The notes below the pieces were generated by a model. It saw only the letters and a program-made list of their open reading frames with translations. It did not search any database and had not been told where the DNA came from. Positions 1-6,240 of a DNA stretch of 18,758 nt are shown here, in pieces. The DNA lies in assembly GCA_003167055.1 (NCBI GenBank), contig PMUE01000203.1, forward strand, positions 1 through 18,758, in the 5' to 3' direction. The DNA is from Vulcanimicrobiota bacterium. Its GTDB lineage: Bacteria; Vulcanimicrobiota; Vulcanimicrobiia; Vulcanimicrobiales; Vulcanimicrobiaceae. The number at the start of each line of letters is the position of its first letter. The stretch's first letter is position 1. Made by a program: the position numbers and the translations under genes.

Positions 1-1388
1 TTGAAGACCACGCCGGTCTAGCGCAGGCTGCCGCGCACGGTGACGTCCTACCCGTCATGATCGTCGATCGAGGGCTCGAAGCGCGGCTGGCACGATCGCC
101 TCGCCGTGCCGCGTTCTTTTGCGCCGCCGTCGCCGCATTGGACGGACTCTTGCGCGAGCGCGGCACGCGGCTGGTCGTGCGGCGCGGCGCGGCCGGCGCA
201 ATCCTCAAGAGTATCGCGCGCGCGTGCGGCGCGAATGGCGTAGCGTGGAGCATGAGCTACGACGGCGCCGGTGCCTCGAGCGACGCGCGTGTACAGTCGG
301 AACTCGAAGAAGCGGGTCTGCGCGCACGGATCGTTCACGATGCTCCGGCGATTCCGCCGGAGGAAACTTCTGCCGCGCGTCCGAGCGGCGGCGACGGGTA
401 TCGCGCCTTCGCTCCGTACTTTGACGTGTGGCGTACGCTCCGTCCGGGATCGTACGACGCTCCGCTGCTCGTGCATTTCGCCGCAAGCGAATTGCAGAGT
501 GAGCCGCTGCCGATCCCAAACGAATTTGGCGCGAGCGGACGCACAGTCGAAGCCGGGCCCGCCGTTGCAGCCGCGACGCTCGAACACTTCTTGAGCGGCG
601 CCGCGGTGCAATATGCGGTGGCCATGAACGTGCCGAGCGACGATCAAACCTCGCATTTGGCGGCGCATCTCTCGTTCGGGACGATCGCGGCGCGCACGGT
701 GCTGCGTGCGGTGCTGACGCGATGCGAAGACCCTTTCTTACTGAGCGAGGAGCGACTCTCGCTGCGGCTCTTTCTACGCTCGCTCGCGATGCGCGATTTC
801 TTTTTGCAGTTGGGGTTCTTTTACGGGCCGTTCGATGACGAAGCGCTGCAAGTCAAGATGCGCGGCTTCCCGTTCGCGCGCTCGAATGCGGCGCTGGATC
901 GCTGGCGTGGCGGCAAGACCGGCTTTCCGCTGGTCGATGCGGGCGTACGCCAACTTCATGAAACCGGCTGGATGCATCCGCACGTCCGCTCCGTCGTGGC
1001 ATCATTTCTCTGTTTCGATCTCGGCGTTGATTGGCGCGTCGGACGCGACGAATGGGAGCGCTGGCTGATCGAAGACGATCCGGTGCTCGCTAGCGGTAAT
1101 TGGCAGTGGATCGCCGGCGTCGGTGCCGATATGGCGCAATTCCCGCGCATCTACAATCCCGAAAAACAGCGACGCCGCTTCGATCCGAGCGGCGCCTATG
1201 TCAAACGATGGGTTCCTGAGCTTGCGCAAGTACCGATGAGTGCGTGGGTGAGCGGTCGACGCGATGAAGCGCAGCCCATGTTGCCGCTCTTTGCACGCGA
1301 TGCCTATCCATTGCCGGCGGTCGACCACGGACGCGAAGCCCGCGCCTTCCTCGAAAAATATAAGGAATACGTGGCTAGGAGAGTTTGA
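1..1388 (+). CDS. Photolyase/cryptochrome-family flavoprotein, 5' end cut by window edge
   Basis: The reading frame is open from base 3, ahead of the first ATG at 57. The residues before that ATG (EDHAGLAQAAAHGDVLPV) match the conserved photolyase N-terminus, so the true start lies outside the window. The C-terminal FAD-binding half is clear: KTGFPLVDAGVRQL, TGWMHPHVR, VVASFL, DWRVG, GNWQW, then YNPEKQ and KRWVPEL. Known members use FADH- and blue light to split pyrimidine dimers, or act as light sensors. Compared by memory with E. coli PhrB, several key positions differ: the Glu and Trp of the usual E..WREF element are Ser and Met (Met at 789-791), the Asn after TGWMH is Pro, the flavin-N5 Asn is Ala (1089-1091), and the outer Trp of the electron-transfer triad appears to be Phe (873-875). 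The two inner triad Trp are kept. Membership in the family is secure; CPD repair activity is doubtful. The gene ends one base before a convergent gene. Confidence 0.9.
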   Translation, partial: EDHAGLAQAAAHGDVLPVMIVDRGLEARLARSPRRAAFFCAAVAALDGLLRERGTRLVVRRGAAGAILKSIARACGANGVAWSMSYDGAGASSDARVQSELEEAGLRARIVHDAPAIPPEETSAARPSGGDGYRAFAPYFDVWRTLRPGSYDAPLLVHFAASELQSEPLPIPNEFGASGRTVEAGPAVAAATLEHFLSGAAVQYAVAMNVPSDDQTSHLAAHLSFGTIAARTVLRAVLTRCEDPFLLSEERLSLRLFLRSLAMRDFFLQLGFFYGPFDDEALQVKMRGFPFARSNAALDRWRGGKTGFPLVDAGVRQLHETGWMHPHVRSVVASFLCFDLGVDWRVGRDEWERWLIEDDPVLASGNWQWIAGVGADMAQFPRIYNPEKQRRRFDPSGAYVKRWVPELAQVPMSAWVSGRRDEAQPMLPLFARDAYPLPAVDHGREARAFLEKYKEYVARRV

Positions 1389-1389
1389 T

Positions 1390-1950
1390 TTAAGCGGGCA
1401 TTCTTTCGTCGAGCCAGTCGCTAATGACCGGTACGCGAACGGGGTCGCCGTGCCACGCCTTGATCCCGAAGAACGTCGCCGCCACTAAGAAAATCGGCAG
1501 CATCATCAGCAGTACGACGCTTGACGACCAGCCCAACACCGGGATGTAACTGGTGAGTTCGAGCAGGCCCCAAAACGCCGCGAAACCCACGTTAAAACCC
1601 AGTGCTTGCAGTGCTTGGCGTTTGATGTACGGGGATTTCTTCGAATCGAGCAGCGCGAGCAACGCGAGCGGCCAGAGCGGGTAACCCAATGCGACCAACG
1701 CACGCGTTTCGACCGGGTCGTTCGAGATCGTGGTGACGTGCGCGGACGGCGAGGTCTGCGGCGGCGCACTCGGCCGCGGCGGGACCTGCCCGTAGATCTG
1801 TTTGCGCTCGCCGACCGTCGCCTCGATTTTCTGACCGAGACGGCAACTCGGGCAGCTGCCCTGCTCGTCACGACAGGTCGCGCAGATCGCCTTTCCGCAA
1901 TGCGCGCACGGCGCCATCGACGGAACGTTTGAGTGAAAATAGCAGTCCAT
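1390..1950 (-). CDS. Small membrane protein: Cys/His-rich zinc-binding head plus DUF4870-like membrane domain
   Basis: The 186-residue protein has an N-terminal B-box-like Cys/His cluster (C3, H6, C15, C18, C23, C26, C33, C36) that should bind one or two zinc ions. A Pro-rich linker (about 57-68) follows, then three hydrophobic segments at about 85-101, 114-130 and 144-163. The element KRQALQALGFN between segments one and two resembles the F-Q-A-x-N signature of DUF4870/Tic20-like proteins. No function is established; such proteins are integral to the inner membrane with the zinc head probably cytoplasmic. I chose the ATG at 1950 because the Cys/His domain starts there. The frame runs open further upstream to 2439, but that part lies opposite the ABC transporter and has no domain. 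The gene is convergent with the photolyase gene and divergent from the transporter. Confidence 0.75.
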   Translation of the reverse strand: MDCYFHSNVPSMAPCAHCGKAICATCRDEQGSCPSCRLGQKIEATVGERKQIYGQVPPRPSAPPQTSPSAHVTTISNDPVETRALVALGYPLWPLALLALLDSKKSPYIKRQALQALGFNVGFAAFWGLLELTSYIPVLGWSSSVVLLMMLPIFLVAATFFGIKAWHGDPVRVPVISDWLDERMPA

Positions 1951-2040
1951 AATCGTTGCTCTCGCTCCAATCCTACACCCACGTCTACCGCCGTGCACGG
2001 GTGCAGGTTTCACCCGCGGCGGGCGGCAAGACCGGGGCCG

Positions 2041-3789
2041 ATGGTTCAATCCACGGTCGCGCGTTTGGCGCGCGAGGCGCGTCCCTACTATCCCCGGTTG
2101 CTCGTGGCGGTTGGTCTGGGCGCGGTCAACAGTCTGCTCGTGCTGGTCGCGCCGTGGGCGCTGGGCACCATTTTCAATCGCGTCATCGTTCCGGCCACCA
2201 CGCACACCGGTACCCCGGCCCTGGGCGCGCTGTACTTCGCCTTGGCCGCGACCTACGCGTCGCTCGTCCTCTCGAACTTCGCGACCTACGGCACGAGCTA
2301 CATCACCACGTGGTGCGGGCAACGCTTCCTTGCCCGGCTGCGTCAGGGGCTCTACGACCGGCTGCTGCGCTTGCCGCTCGAGAGCTTCGATCGTTGGCGA
2401 CCGGGCGAACTGATCGCGCGTTTCAATAGCGATCTCCAAGTCATGAGCGACGCCGTCAGCGTCTCGCTGCCGCAGTTGATCAACGCATTGCTCACCTTCT
2501 TGAGCTCGCTCATTGCCTTGATCGTCATCGACTGGCTGCTCACGCTGGTACTTATCGTCATCGCGCCGCTGATGTCGATTGCGGTCTCACGTTTCCAAAA
2601 GCTCATTACGACCAGTATGACGCGCTCGCAGTCGCGGATCGCCAACCTGTCTTCGACTTTGACCGAGATCTTGCAGGCGCAGCGAATCGTGAAAGCGTTT
2701 GGGCGCGAGGAATTCGAATCGAAGCGCTTTCGTCATCGCAACGAAGATTATTTCGGCGCGTTCATGAAGCTCAACCAATTCGTGTACATGCAGCCGGTGG
2801 TGATCTCGTCGATCCTTGCCCTCGGCGTCATCGCAATCATCTGGCTCTCCGCCCGCGAAGTGCTAATCGGCCGGCTCAACAGCGGCTTACTCCTAAACTA
2901 CTGGTTGCTCGTCGTCAATCTCGTCAATCCGATGAATCGCATGGCGGCATTTGTTGGCGACTTGAGCAAAGCGCTCGTCTCGACCGGCCGTGCCTACGAG
3001 TTACTCGATCTTCCGGCGGAAGAAGAAGCCGGCGATCCCTTGCCGATGCCGCGGGTCGCGGGCGAGATCGACTTCGACGACGTCTGGTTTTCGTACGATG
3101 CCGGCGAAACGCCGGCGCTCGCTGACGTCAACGCGACGATCGGCGCCGGGGAAATCATTGCGCTGGTGGGACCGTCGGGTGCGGGTAAGACCACACTGGT
3201 CAACATGATTCCGCGGTTTTATCGTCCCCAGCGCGGGCGCGTGCTTATCGACGGGATCGATATTGCGCGCGTGCGTCTCGCCGATTTGCGCGCGCAAATC
3301 GCCATCGTGCCGCAAGATCCACAGTTGTTCCGAGCGTCGGTCGCGGAGAATATCCGCTACGGCCGGCTCGATGCGAGCGACGACGAGGTGCATCGCGCCG
3401 CAATCGAGGCCAACGCCGATGAGTTCATCCAAACGCTGCCGCAGGGTTACGACACCGAAGTCGGCGAACGCGGCGTGCGTCTTTCGGGCGGCCAGCGTCA
3501 GCGCATCGCGATTGCCCGAGCCATCGTCCGCGATCCGCGCATCCTGATCTTGGACGAGGCGACCAGCGCCCTCGATCGCCATTCCGAGGCGTTGATCGAA
3601 GCGGCGCTCGATCGCTTGCTGCCGGGCAGAACGACTGTGATCATTGCCCACCGGCTCTCGACCATCCGCCGCGCGAGTACCATCCTTTATATCGAAGGCG
3701 GACGCGTGCTCGAGACCGGTTCGCACGACGTACTCCTGGCGCAAGGCGGCGCCTACGCCCGATTGCACGCCGCGCAATTCACGGCATAG
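2041..3789 (+). CDS. ABC exporter half-transporter (fused membrane and ATPase domains, MsbA/lipid-drug type)
   Basis: The 582-residue protein has the usual length and order of a homodimeric type IV ABC exporter: a six-helix membrane domain (about residues 15-320), then the nucleotide-binding domain. Visible motifs are Walker A GPSGAGKT (377-384), Q-loop VPQDPQ, signature LSGGQ (481-485), Walker B ILILDE with Asp505 and catalytic Glu506, D-loop SALD, and switch His537 in IIAHRLS. All catalytic residues are intact, so it should be an active ATPase. The substrate cannot be read from sequence; lipid, lipid A-like and drug exporters all look like this. The frame is open from an ATG at 1933, but that codon lies inside the divergent gene's start region and the extra 36 residues look non-membrane and Arg/Pro-rich, so I prefer the ATG at 2041. 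The ribosome site before it (GGGG) is weak. Confidence 0.92.
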   Translation: MVQSTVARLAREARPYYPRLLVAVGLGAVNSLLVLVAPWALGTIFNRVIVPATTHTGTPALGALYFALAATYASLVLSNFATYGTSYITTWCGQRFLARLRQGLYDRLLRLPLESFDRWRPGELIARFNSDLQVMSDAVSVSLPQLINALLTFLSSLIALIVIDWLLTLVLIVIAPLMSIAVSRFQKLITTSMTRSQSRIANLSSTLTEILQAQRIVKAFGREEFESKRFRHRNEDYFGAFMKLNQFVYMQPVVISSILALGVIAIIWLSAREVLIGRLNSGLLLNYWLLVVNLVNPMNRMAAFVGDLSKALVSTGRAYELLDLPAEEEAGDPLPMPRVAGEIDFDDVWFSYDAGETPALADVNATIGAGEIIALVGPSGAGKTTLVNMIPRFYRPQRGRVLIDGIDIARVRLADLRAQIAIVPQDPQLFRASVAENIRYGRLDASDDEVHRAAIEANADEFIQTLPQGYDTEVGERGVRLSGGQRQRIAIARAIVRDPRILILDEATSALDRHSEALIEAALDRLLPGRTTVIIAHRLSTIRRASTILYIEGGRVLETGSHDVLLAQGGAYARLHAAQFTA

Positions 3790-3794
3790 CTGCA

Positions 3795-3834
3795 TCCGGC
3801 TGCGCCGGACGCTGGCGTTCGGCCCCTTGGGCCG
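3795..3834 (+). terminator. Two tandem hairpins after the ABC transporter, possible terminator
   Basis: Two perfect inverted repeats follow the transporter stop: TCCGGC-TGC-GCCGGA (3795-3809) and CGGCCC-CTT-GGGCCG (3820-3834). Each has a 6-bp GC-rich stem and a 3-nt loop. No T-run follows either one, so a classical intrinsic terminator is not shown. They may pause RNA polymerase, shield the 3' end, or support Rho-dependent ending. They separate the transporter from the flagellar genes. Confidence 0.35.
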
Positions 3835-3864
3835 ATCCGCGGGGTTCAGACGTCGCTAAGCGTT

Positions 3865-3872
3865 GCCGATAA
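3865..3872 (+). promoter_or_regulatory. Sigma-28-type -10 box GCCGATAA just ahead of flgB
   Basis: This is an exact match to the FliA/SigD -10 consensus GCCGATAA, ending 8 nt before the flgB ATG. A start point about 7-8 nt downstream would give a leaderless or nearly leaderless mRNA, consistent with the absence of a good ribosome binding site. The -35 at the standard distance (from 3846, TCAGACGT) matches TAAAGTTT poorly, so this is a candidate only. Confidence 0.35.
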
Positions 3873-3880
3873 GTGAGTAG

Positions 3881-4318
3881 ATGGCTGATTTCAGCGTTCT
3901 TCCGCTTGGGCAAACCGTGCAGCTTCTCGGCGAAGCCTCCAAAGGCGCGCACCTCGAGCACGACCAGATCGCAAATAACATTGCGAACGTCAACACGCCG
4001 CAGTTTCGCAGCTCGTACGTCGATTTCCGATCGGCGCTCCAGGATAGCCTGGGCGATCCGCCCGATCCCGACCAGCTCGCGATGGCTACCGATGACGACC
4101 GGCAATTTGCAATCGGCGACGGAACCCCGCCGGTACCGTACGACCCGCAACCGCAGGTTGATACGACGACGCAGATGCGCGCCGACGGCTCGAACGTCGA
4201 CATCGATCAGCAGATGGCGCAGCTCTCGGAAAACACCGGCTACCAGCAGACGGTAGGCCAACTCTTGCAAGAGCAGTACAAATTTATTCGCGAAGCCTCG
4301 ACGGAGCAGCCGACCTAA
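3881..4318 (+). CDS. flgB: Flagellar basal-body rod protein FlgB
   Basis: FlgB forms the most membrane-proximal part of the flagellar rod, next to FliE. The 145-residue protein begins with the hydrophobic, amphipathic segment of rod proteins and has the family signature IANNIANVNTPQFRSS at about residues 29-44. It ends with a helical segment (ENTGYQQTVGQLLQEQYKF) of the kind that forms the coiled-coil D0 core. The length is typical of FlgB. It is the first gene of a three-gene rod cluster, and its TAA overlaps the flgC ATG by one base (TAATG), which implies translational coupling. There is no clear Shine-Dalgarno sequence, and a GCCGATAA box lies 8 nt before the ATG. The mid-region is acidic and Pro-rich and poorly conserved, as expected for the family. 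Confidence 0.95.
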   Translation: MADFSVLPLGQTVQLLGEASKGAHLEHDQIANNIANVNTPQFRSSYVDFRSALQDSLGDPPDPDQLAMATDDDRQFAIGDGTPPVPYDPQPQVDTTTQMRADGSNVDIDQQMAQLSENTGYQQTVGQLLQEQYKFIREASTEQPT

Positions 4319-4809
4319 TGGGTTATTATGATTCAGTCGAGATCAGTGCGTCGGGCCTTTCGGCGGAGCGGCTGGCGATGGACGTCATCGCCAACAACAT
4401 CGCCAACGCCAACACGACGCGGACGCCGCAGGGCGGCGCCTTCAAGCGCCAACTGGTGATCTTTGCGCAAAAGCCGGCGGCCCCCAATGGTTCCGACCAG
4501 GTCGGATCCGAGGCCTCCGATGACCCGTTCGCGCCGCCAAACCCGTTCGATCCGTCCTCTTCGGAGCCGGCCAACGTCGAAGGCGTGCAGGTCAGCGGCA
4601 TCACCGACGACCAGACCCCGGACCGCCTCGTTTTCGAGCCCAACAACCCCGAGGCCGATGCTCGCGGGTACGTACATTATCCCAACGTCGAGATCGTCAA
4701 AGAGATGGTCGACCTGATGGCCGCCTCGCGTGCCTATCAGGCCAACGTCGCGGCGATCACCGCCTCGCAGAACATGGGCGCATCCGACATTTCGATCCTG
4801 AGGAGCTAG
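4318..4809 (+). CDS. flgC: Flagellar basal-body rod protein FlgC
   Basis: FlgC is a proximal rod subunit assembled after FlgB. The 163-residue protein shows the N-terminal rod signature SASGLSAERLAMDV followed by IANNIANANT, and the C-terminal FlgC block GYVHYPNVEIVKEMVDLM and ASRAYQANV, both hallmarks of the family. It is somewhat longer than the enteric protein because of a Pro/Ser/Asp-rich stretch in the middle (about residues 58-85), which should be surface exposed. The ATG overlaps the flgB stop by one base. The gene is followed after 10 nt by fliE, the usual partner. Confidence 0.95.
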   Translation: MGYYDSVEISASGLSAERLAMDVIANNIANANTTRTPQGGAFKRQLVIFAQKPAAPNGSDQVGSEASDDPFAPPNPFDPSSSEPANVEGVQVSGITDDQTPDRLVFEPNNPEADARGYVHYPNVEIVKEMVDLMAASRAYQANVAAITASQNMGASDISILRS

Positions 4810-4819
4810 ACACAACCTA

Positions 4820-5167
4820 ATGGATATTGGCAGCTACGGCGACGCGATAGGCAAAGTCGCCCCAGGGTCCTTCGTCCCGGATATGAGTCCCCAAGGGCCT
4901 GCGGCCGAGCCGTTGCCGGACAATTCCGGCGTCGCCGGCGCCGGGGGTGTCAACTTCAAAGACACCCTGGCCGGGATGCTCGAGCACGTCAACGACCAGA
5001 TGAACGACGCGCAGCAGAAGTCGACCGACTACGCCCTGGGCAAGACCAACGATCTCGAGGCCACGGTCAAGTCGGTCGAAGAAGGCGGCCTGGCCATGTC
5101 GATGACCATGTCAGTGAGGAATAAGATCCTCACCGCCTACACCGAAATCTCCCAAATGCAATTTTAA
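4820..5167 (+). CDS. fliE: Flagellar hook-basal body protein FliE (MS ring/export gate to rod adaptor)
   Basis: FliE joins the export gate and MS ring to the first rod subunit, FlgB. The 115-residue protein has a variable Gly/Pro-rich N-terminus and a conserved helical C-terminal half: VNFKDTLAGMLEHVNDQ, TNDLEATVKSVEEGGLAMSM and VRNKILTAYTEISQMQF. This last element, with the terminal Met-x-Phe, is typical of FliE. An AGGAG (4801-4805) lies 14 nt before the ATG, a long spacing. The gene closes the flgB-flgC-fliE cluster, and an intrinsic terminator begins about 30 nt after its stop codon. Confidence 0.95.
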   Translation: MDIGSYGDAIGKVAPGSFVPDMSPQGPAAEPLPDNSGVAGAGGVNFKDTLAGMLEHVNDQMNDAQQKSTDYALGKTNDLEATVKSVEEGGLAMSMTMSVRNKILTAYTEISQMQF

Positions 5168-5197
5168 GGGCCGGTCCGAGACGCGAGGCGTTGAGCG

Positions 5198-5229
5198 AGG
5201 GCTTTGCGGAAGCAAGGCCCTTAAATTTT
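5198..5229 (+). terminator. Intrinsic terminator after fliE
   Basis: GGGCTTTGC (5199-5207), loop GGAA (5208-5211, a GNRA tetraloop) and GCAAGGCCC (5212-5220) form a 9-bp stem with one G-U pair, extendable by A5198-T5221. It is followed by TTAAATTTT. The 3' arm plus tail (GGCCCTTAAA, 5216-5225) is also perfectly complementary over 10 bp to TTTAAGGGCC at 5163-5172, which spans the fliE stop codon. The two folds exclude each other, so the site could act as an attenuator. Confidence 0.7.
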
Positions 5230-5248
5230 GCCCCAGCCGTGCCGACAC
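5222..5248 (+). promoter_or_regulatory. Sigma-28-type promoter for the flgF operon
   Basis: TAAATTTT (5222-5229), exactly 11 nt, then GCCGACAC (5241-5248). Against the consensus TAAAGTTT-N11-GCCGATAA this is 7/8 plus 6/8 positions at the exact spacing. The -35 box is the tail of the fliE terminator, so termination and re-initiation are packed into the same bases. Transcription would begin near 5255, giving a leader of roughly 140 nt before flgF. The first three -10 mismatch-sensitive bases are intact, but the match was found by eye. Confidence 0.55.
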
Positions 5249-5259
5249 TCTAAGGGAGT

Positions 5260-5392
5260 ACCAGTGGATTGCTGGTGCTTGCGGCCTGGACTACCTCGCA
5301 CGAAGGGTGGAAGGCCGGAGCGAGACCTGATTGATTGATGGTCTTGCGTACAACCGGGAAACCGGAACCCGTTCGTGCGGAGGTTTTTTCTT
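5260..5392 (+). promoter_or_regulatory. Structured 5' leader RNA before flgF, candidate cis-regulatory element
   Basis: The 225-nt gap between fliE and flgF holds no ORF that I can support, but it has clear RNA structure. ACCAG/CTGGT (5260-5264/5272-5276) forms a hairpin. A long-range stem CGCACGAA/TTCGTGCG (5297-5304/5372-5379), extended by GGG/CCC (5305-5307/5368-5370) with one bulged G, encloses two further hairpins: GCGAGACC/GGTCTTGC (5320-5327/5340-5347, one G-U pair, loop of three TGAT repeats) and CCGG-GAAA-CCGG (5354-5365, GNRA tetraloop). The 3' strand of the long stem ends in the first G of the flgF Shine-Dalgarno. Competing pairings exist: CTCGC/GCGAG (5295-5299/5320-5324) and GGCCT/AGGCC (5283-5287/5312-5316). 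It does not match any riboswitch consensus I know. Confidence 0.45.
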
Positions 5393-5395
5393 TTG
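5379..5395 (+). promoter_or_regulatory. Ribosome binding site and TTG start of flgF
   Basis: GGAGG at 5379-5383, a 9-nt pyrimidine-only spacer (TTTTTTCTT), then TTG at 5393-5395. This places the N-terminus at the expected rod-protein sequence M-V-R-G-L-Y-T-S-A-S-G. The upstream in-frame GTG at 5375 would put the Shine-Dalgarno inside the coding region and add seven non-family residues, so it is rejected. Confidence 0.75.
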
Positions 5396-6220
5396 GTACG
5401 TGGCCTCTACACGTCTGCGAGCGGCGCGCTCGTAGCGGAGAGCATGGCCGATAACGTTGCGAATAATCTCGCGAACGTGGATACGAGCGGTTTCAAACAG
5501 ACGCTGCTCCAGATCCAATCGGCACCCTCGCTCGACATTTCCCGGATTCAGACGGATCCGGGCAAAACCGTTGGCAATCCGCTTGCGGGTGTTCCGGTAC
5601 ACCAAGAGGTCGGTTTACTTGGAACCGGCGCGCTGGTGTACGACACGCCGACGAGTTACACCCAAGGCTCGCTGCAGCAGACCAGCAATCCGCTCGACGT
5701 TGCCATAACCAATACGCCGAACGCGTTTTTCACGATCCAAACGCCGAACGGTGTGCGCTACACGCGCGACGGCGAGTTCGCCGAAGACGGTCAAGGGTTC
5801 TTGCAGACGCGCGACGGTAACGCCGTTCTCAACACGCAGGGTCAGCCGATTCAGCTTTCGCCGTCGAGCGGTCCGGTAACGATTCAAGCGGACGGCACGA
5901 TCGTGCAAAACGGCGGTCCCAATAACGCGCAGAGCTCACAGGTCGTCGGGCAACTGCAGATCACGCAATTCAACAGTCTGTTGAATCTGCGTCCCGAAGG
6001 CATCAACAACTACGCGATCAGCGGCAACGCGGGACCGACGCCGACGACGACTGCGACCGTACAGCAAGGCTCGATCGAAACCAGCAACGCTAACGTGGTG
6101 AAATCGATGGTCGATCTCATTACTGCCGAGCGCTGGTTCGACGCCAACGAAAAATCGATCAAGACCCAAGACGATGCTACCAACACGGCGATCTCGGTAG
6201 TCGCCAAGACGCAAGCCTAG
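5393..6220 (+). CDS. flgF: Flagellar basal-body rod protein FlgF (FlgG-like)
   Basis: FlgF is the rod subunit between the proximal rod and the distal FlgG rod. The 275-residue protein (from the TTG start) has the N-terminal rod motif RGLYTSASGALVAES then VANNLANVDTSGFKQ, a central SLQQTSNPLDVAI block, the TRDGEF element, and the C-terminal D0 helix ending in SNANVVKSMVDLITAERWF. It is clearly paralogous to the next gene. I name it FlgF because the downstream copy matches FlgG better (EGDGFFQI, VNMIVAQRAYEANSKAI) and this one carries the degenerate ITNTPNAFFTI version. A second FlgG-type rod protein is the alternative. It is the first gene of a long operon, and flgG follows after 20 nt. Confidence 0.85.
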   Translation: MVRGLYTSASGALVAESMADNVANNLANVDTSGFKQTLLQIQSAPSLDISRIQTDPGKTVGNPLAGVPVHQEVGLLGTGALVYDTPTSYTQGSLQQTSNPLDVAITNTPNAFFTIQTPNGVRYTRDGEFAEDGQGFLQTRDGNAVLNTQGQPIQLSPSSGPVTIQADGTIVQNGGPNNAQSSQVVGQLQITQFNSLLNLRPEGINNYAISGNAGPTPTTTATVQQGSIETSNANVVKSMVDLITAERWFDANEKSIKTQDDATNTAISVVAKTQA

Positions 6221-6240
6221 GCCAGGAGTAACGAACCGAC

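Noticed and set aside
1933..2040. Earlier ATG for the ABC transporter
   Set aside because: It overlaps the divergent gene's start and adds an Arg/Pro-rich stretch that exporters lack.
1951..2439. N-terminal extension of the minus-strand membrane protein
   Set aside because: The extension lies opposite the ABC transporter, is low-complexity and Arg/Gln-rich, and the Cys/His domain begins exactly at the internal ATG at 1950.
5260..5290. Sigma-54 promoter before flgF
   Set aside because: GG and GC dinucleotides resembling TGGCAC-N5-TTGC are present, but none has the required spacing.
5230..5392. c-di-GMP or TPP riboswitch before flgF
   Set aside because: The GAAA tetraloop and an ACCTGATT string were suggestive, but the conserved core sequences of either class could not be placed. 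Kept only as an unassigned structured leader.
5447..5454. A GCCGATAA sigma-28 box inside flgF
   Set aside because: It encodes the conserved Met-Ala-Asp-Asn of the rod motif, has no -35 match, and no gene starts after it. The same applies to 11662-11669 inside flgK.
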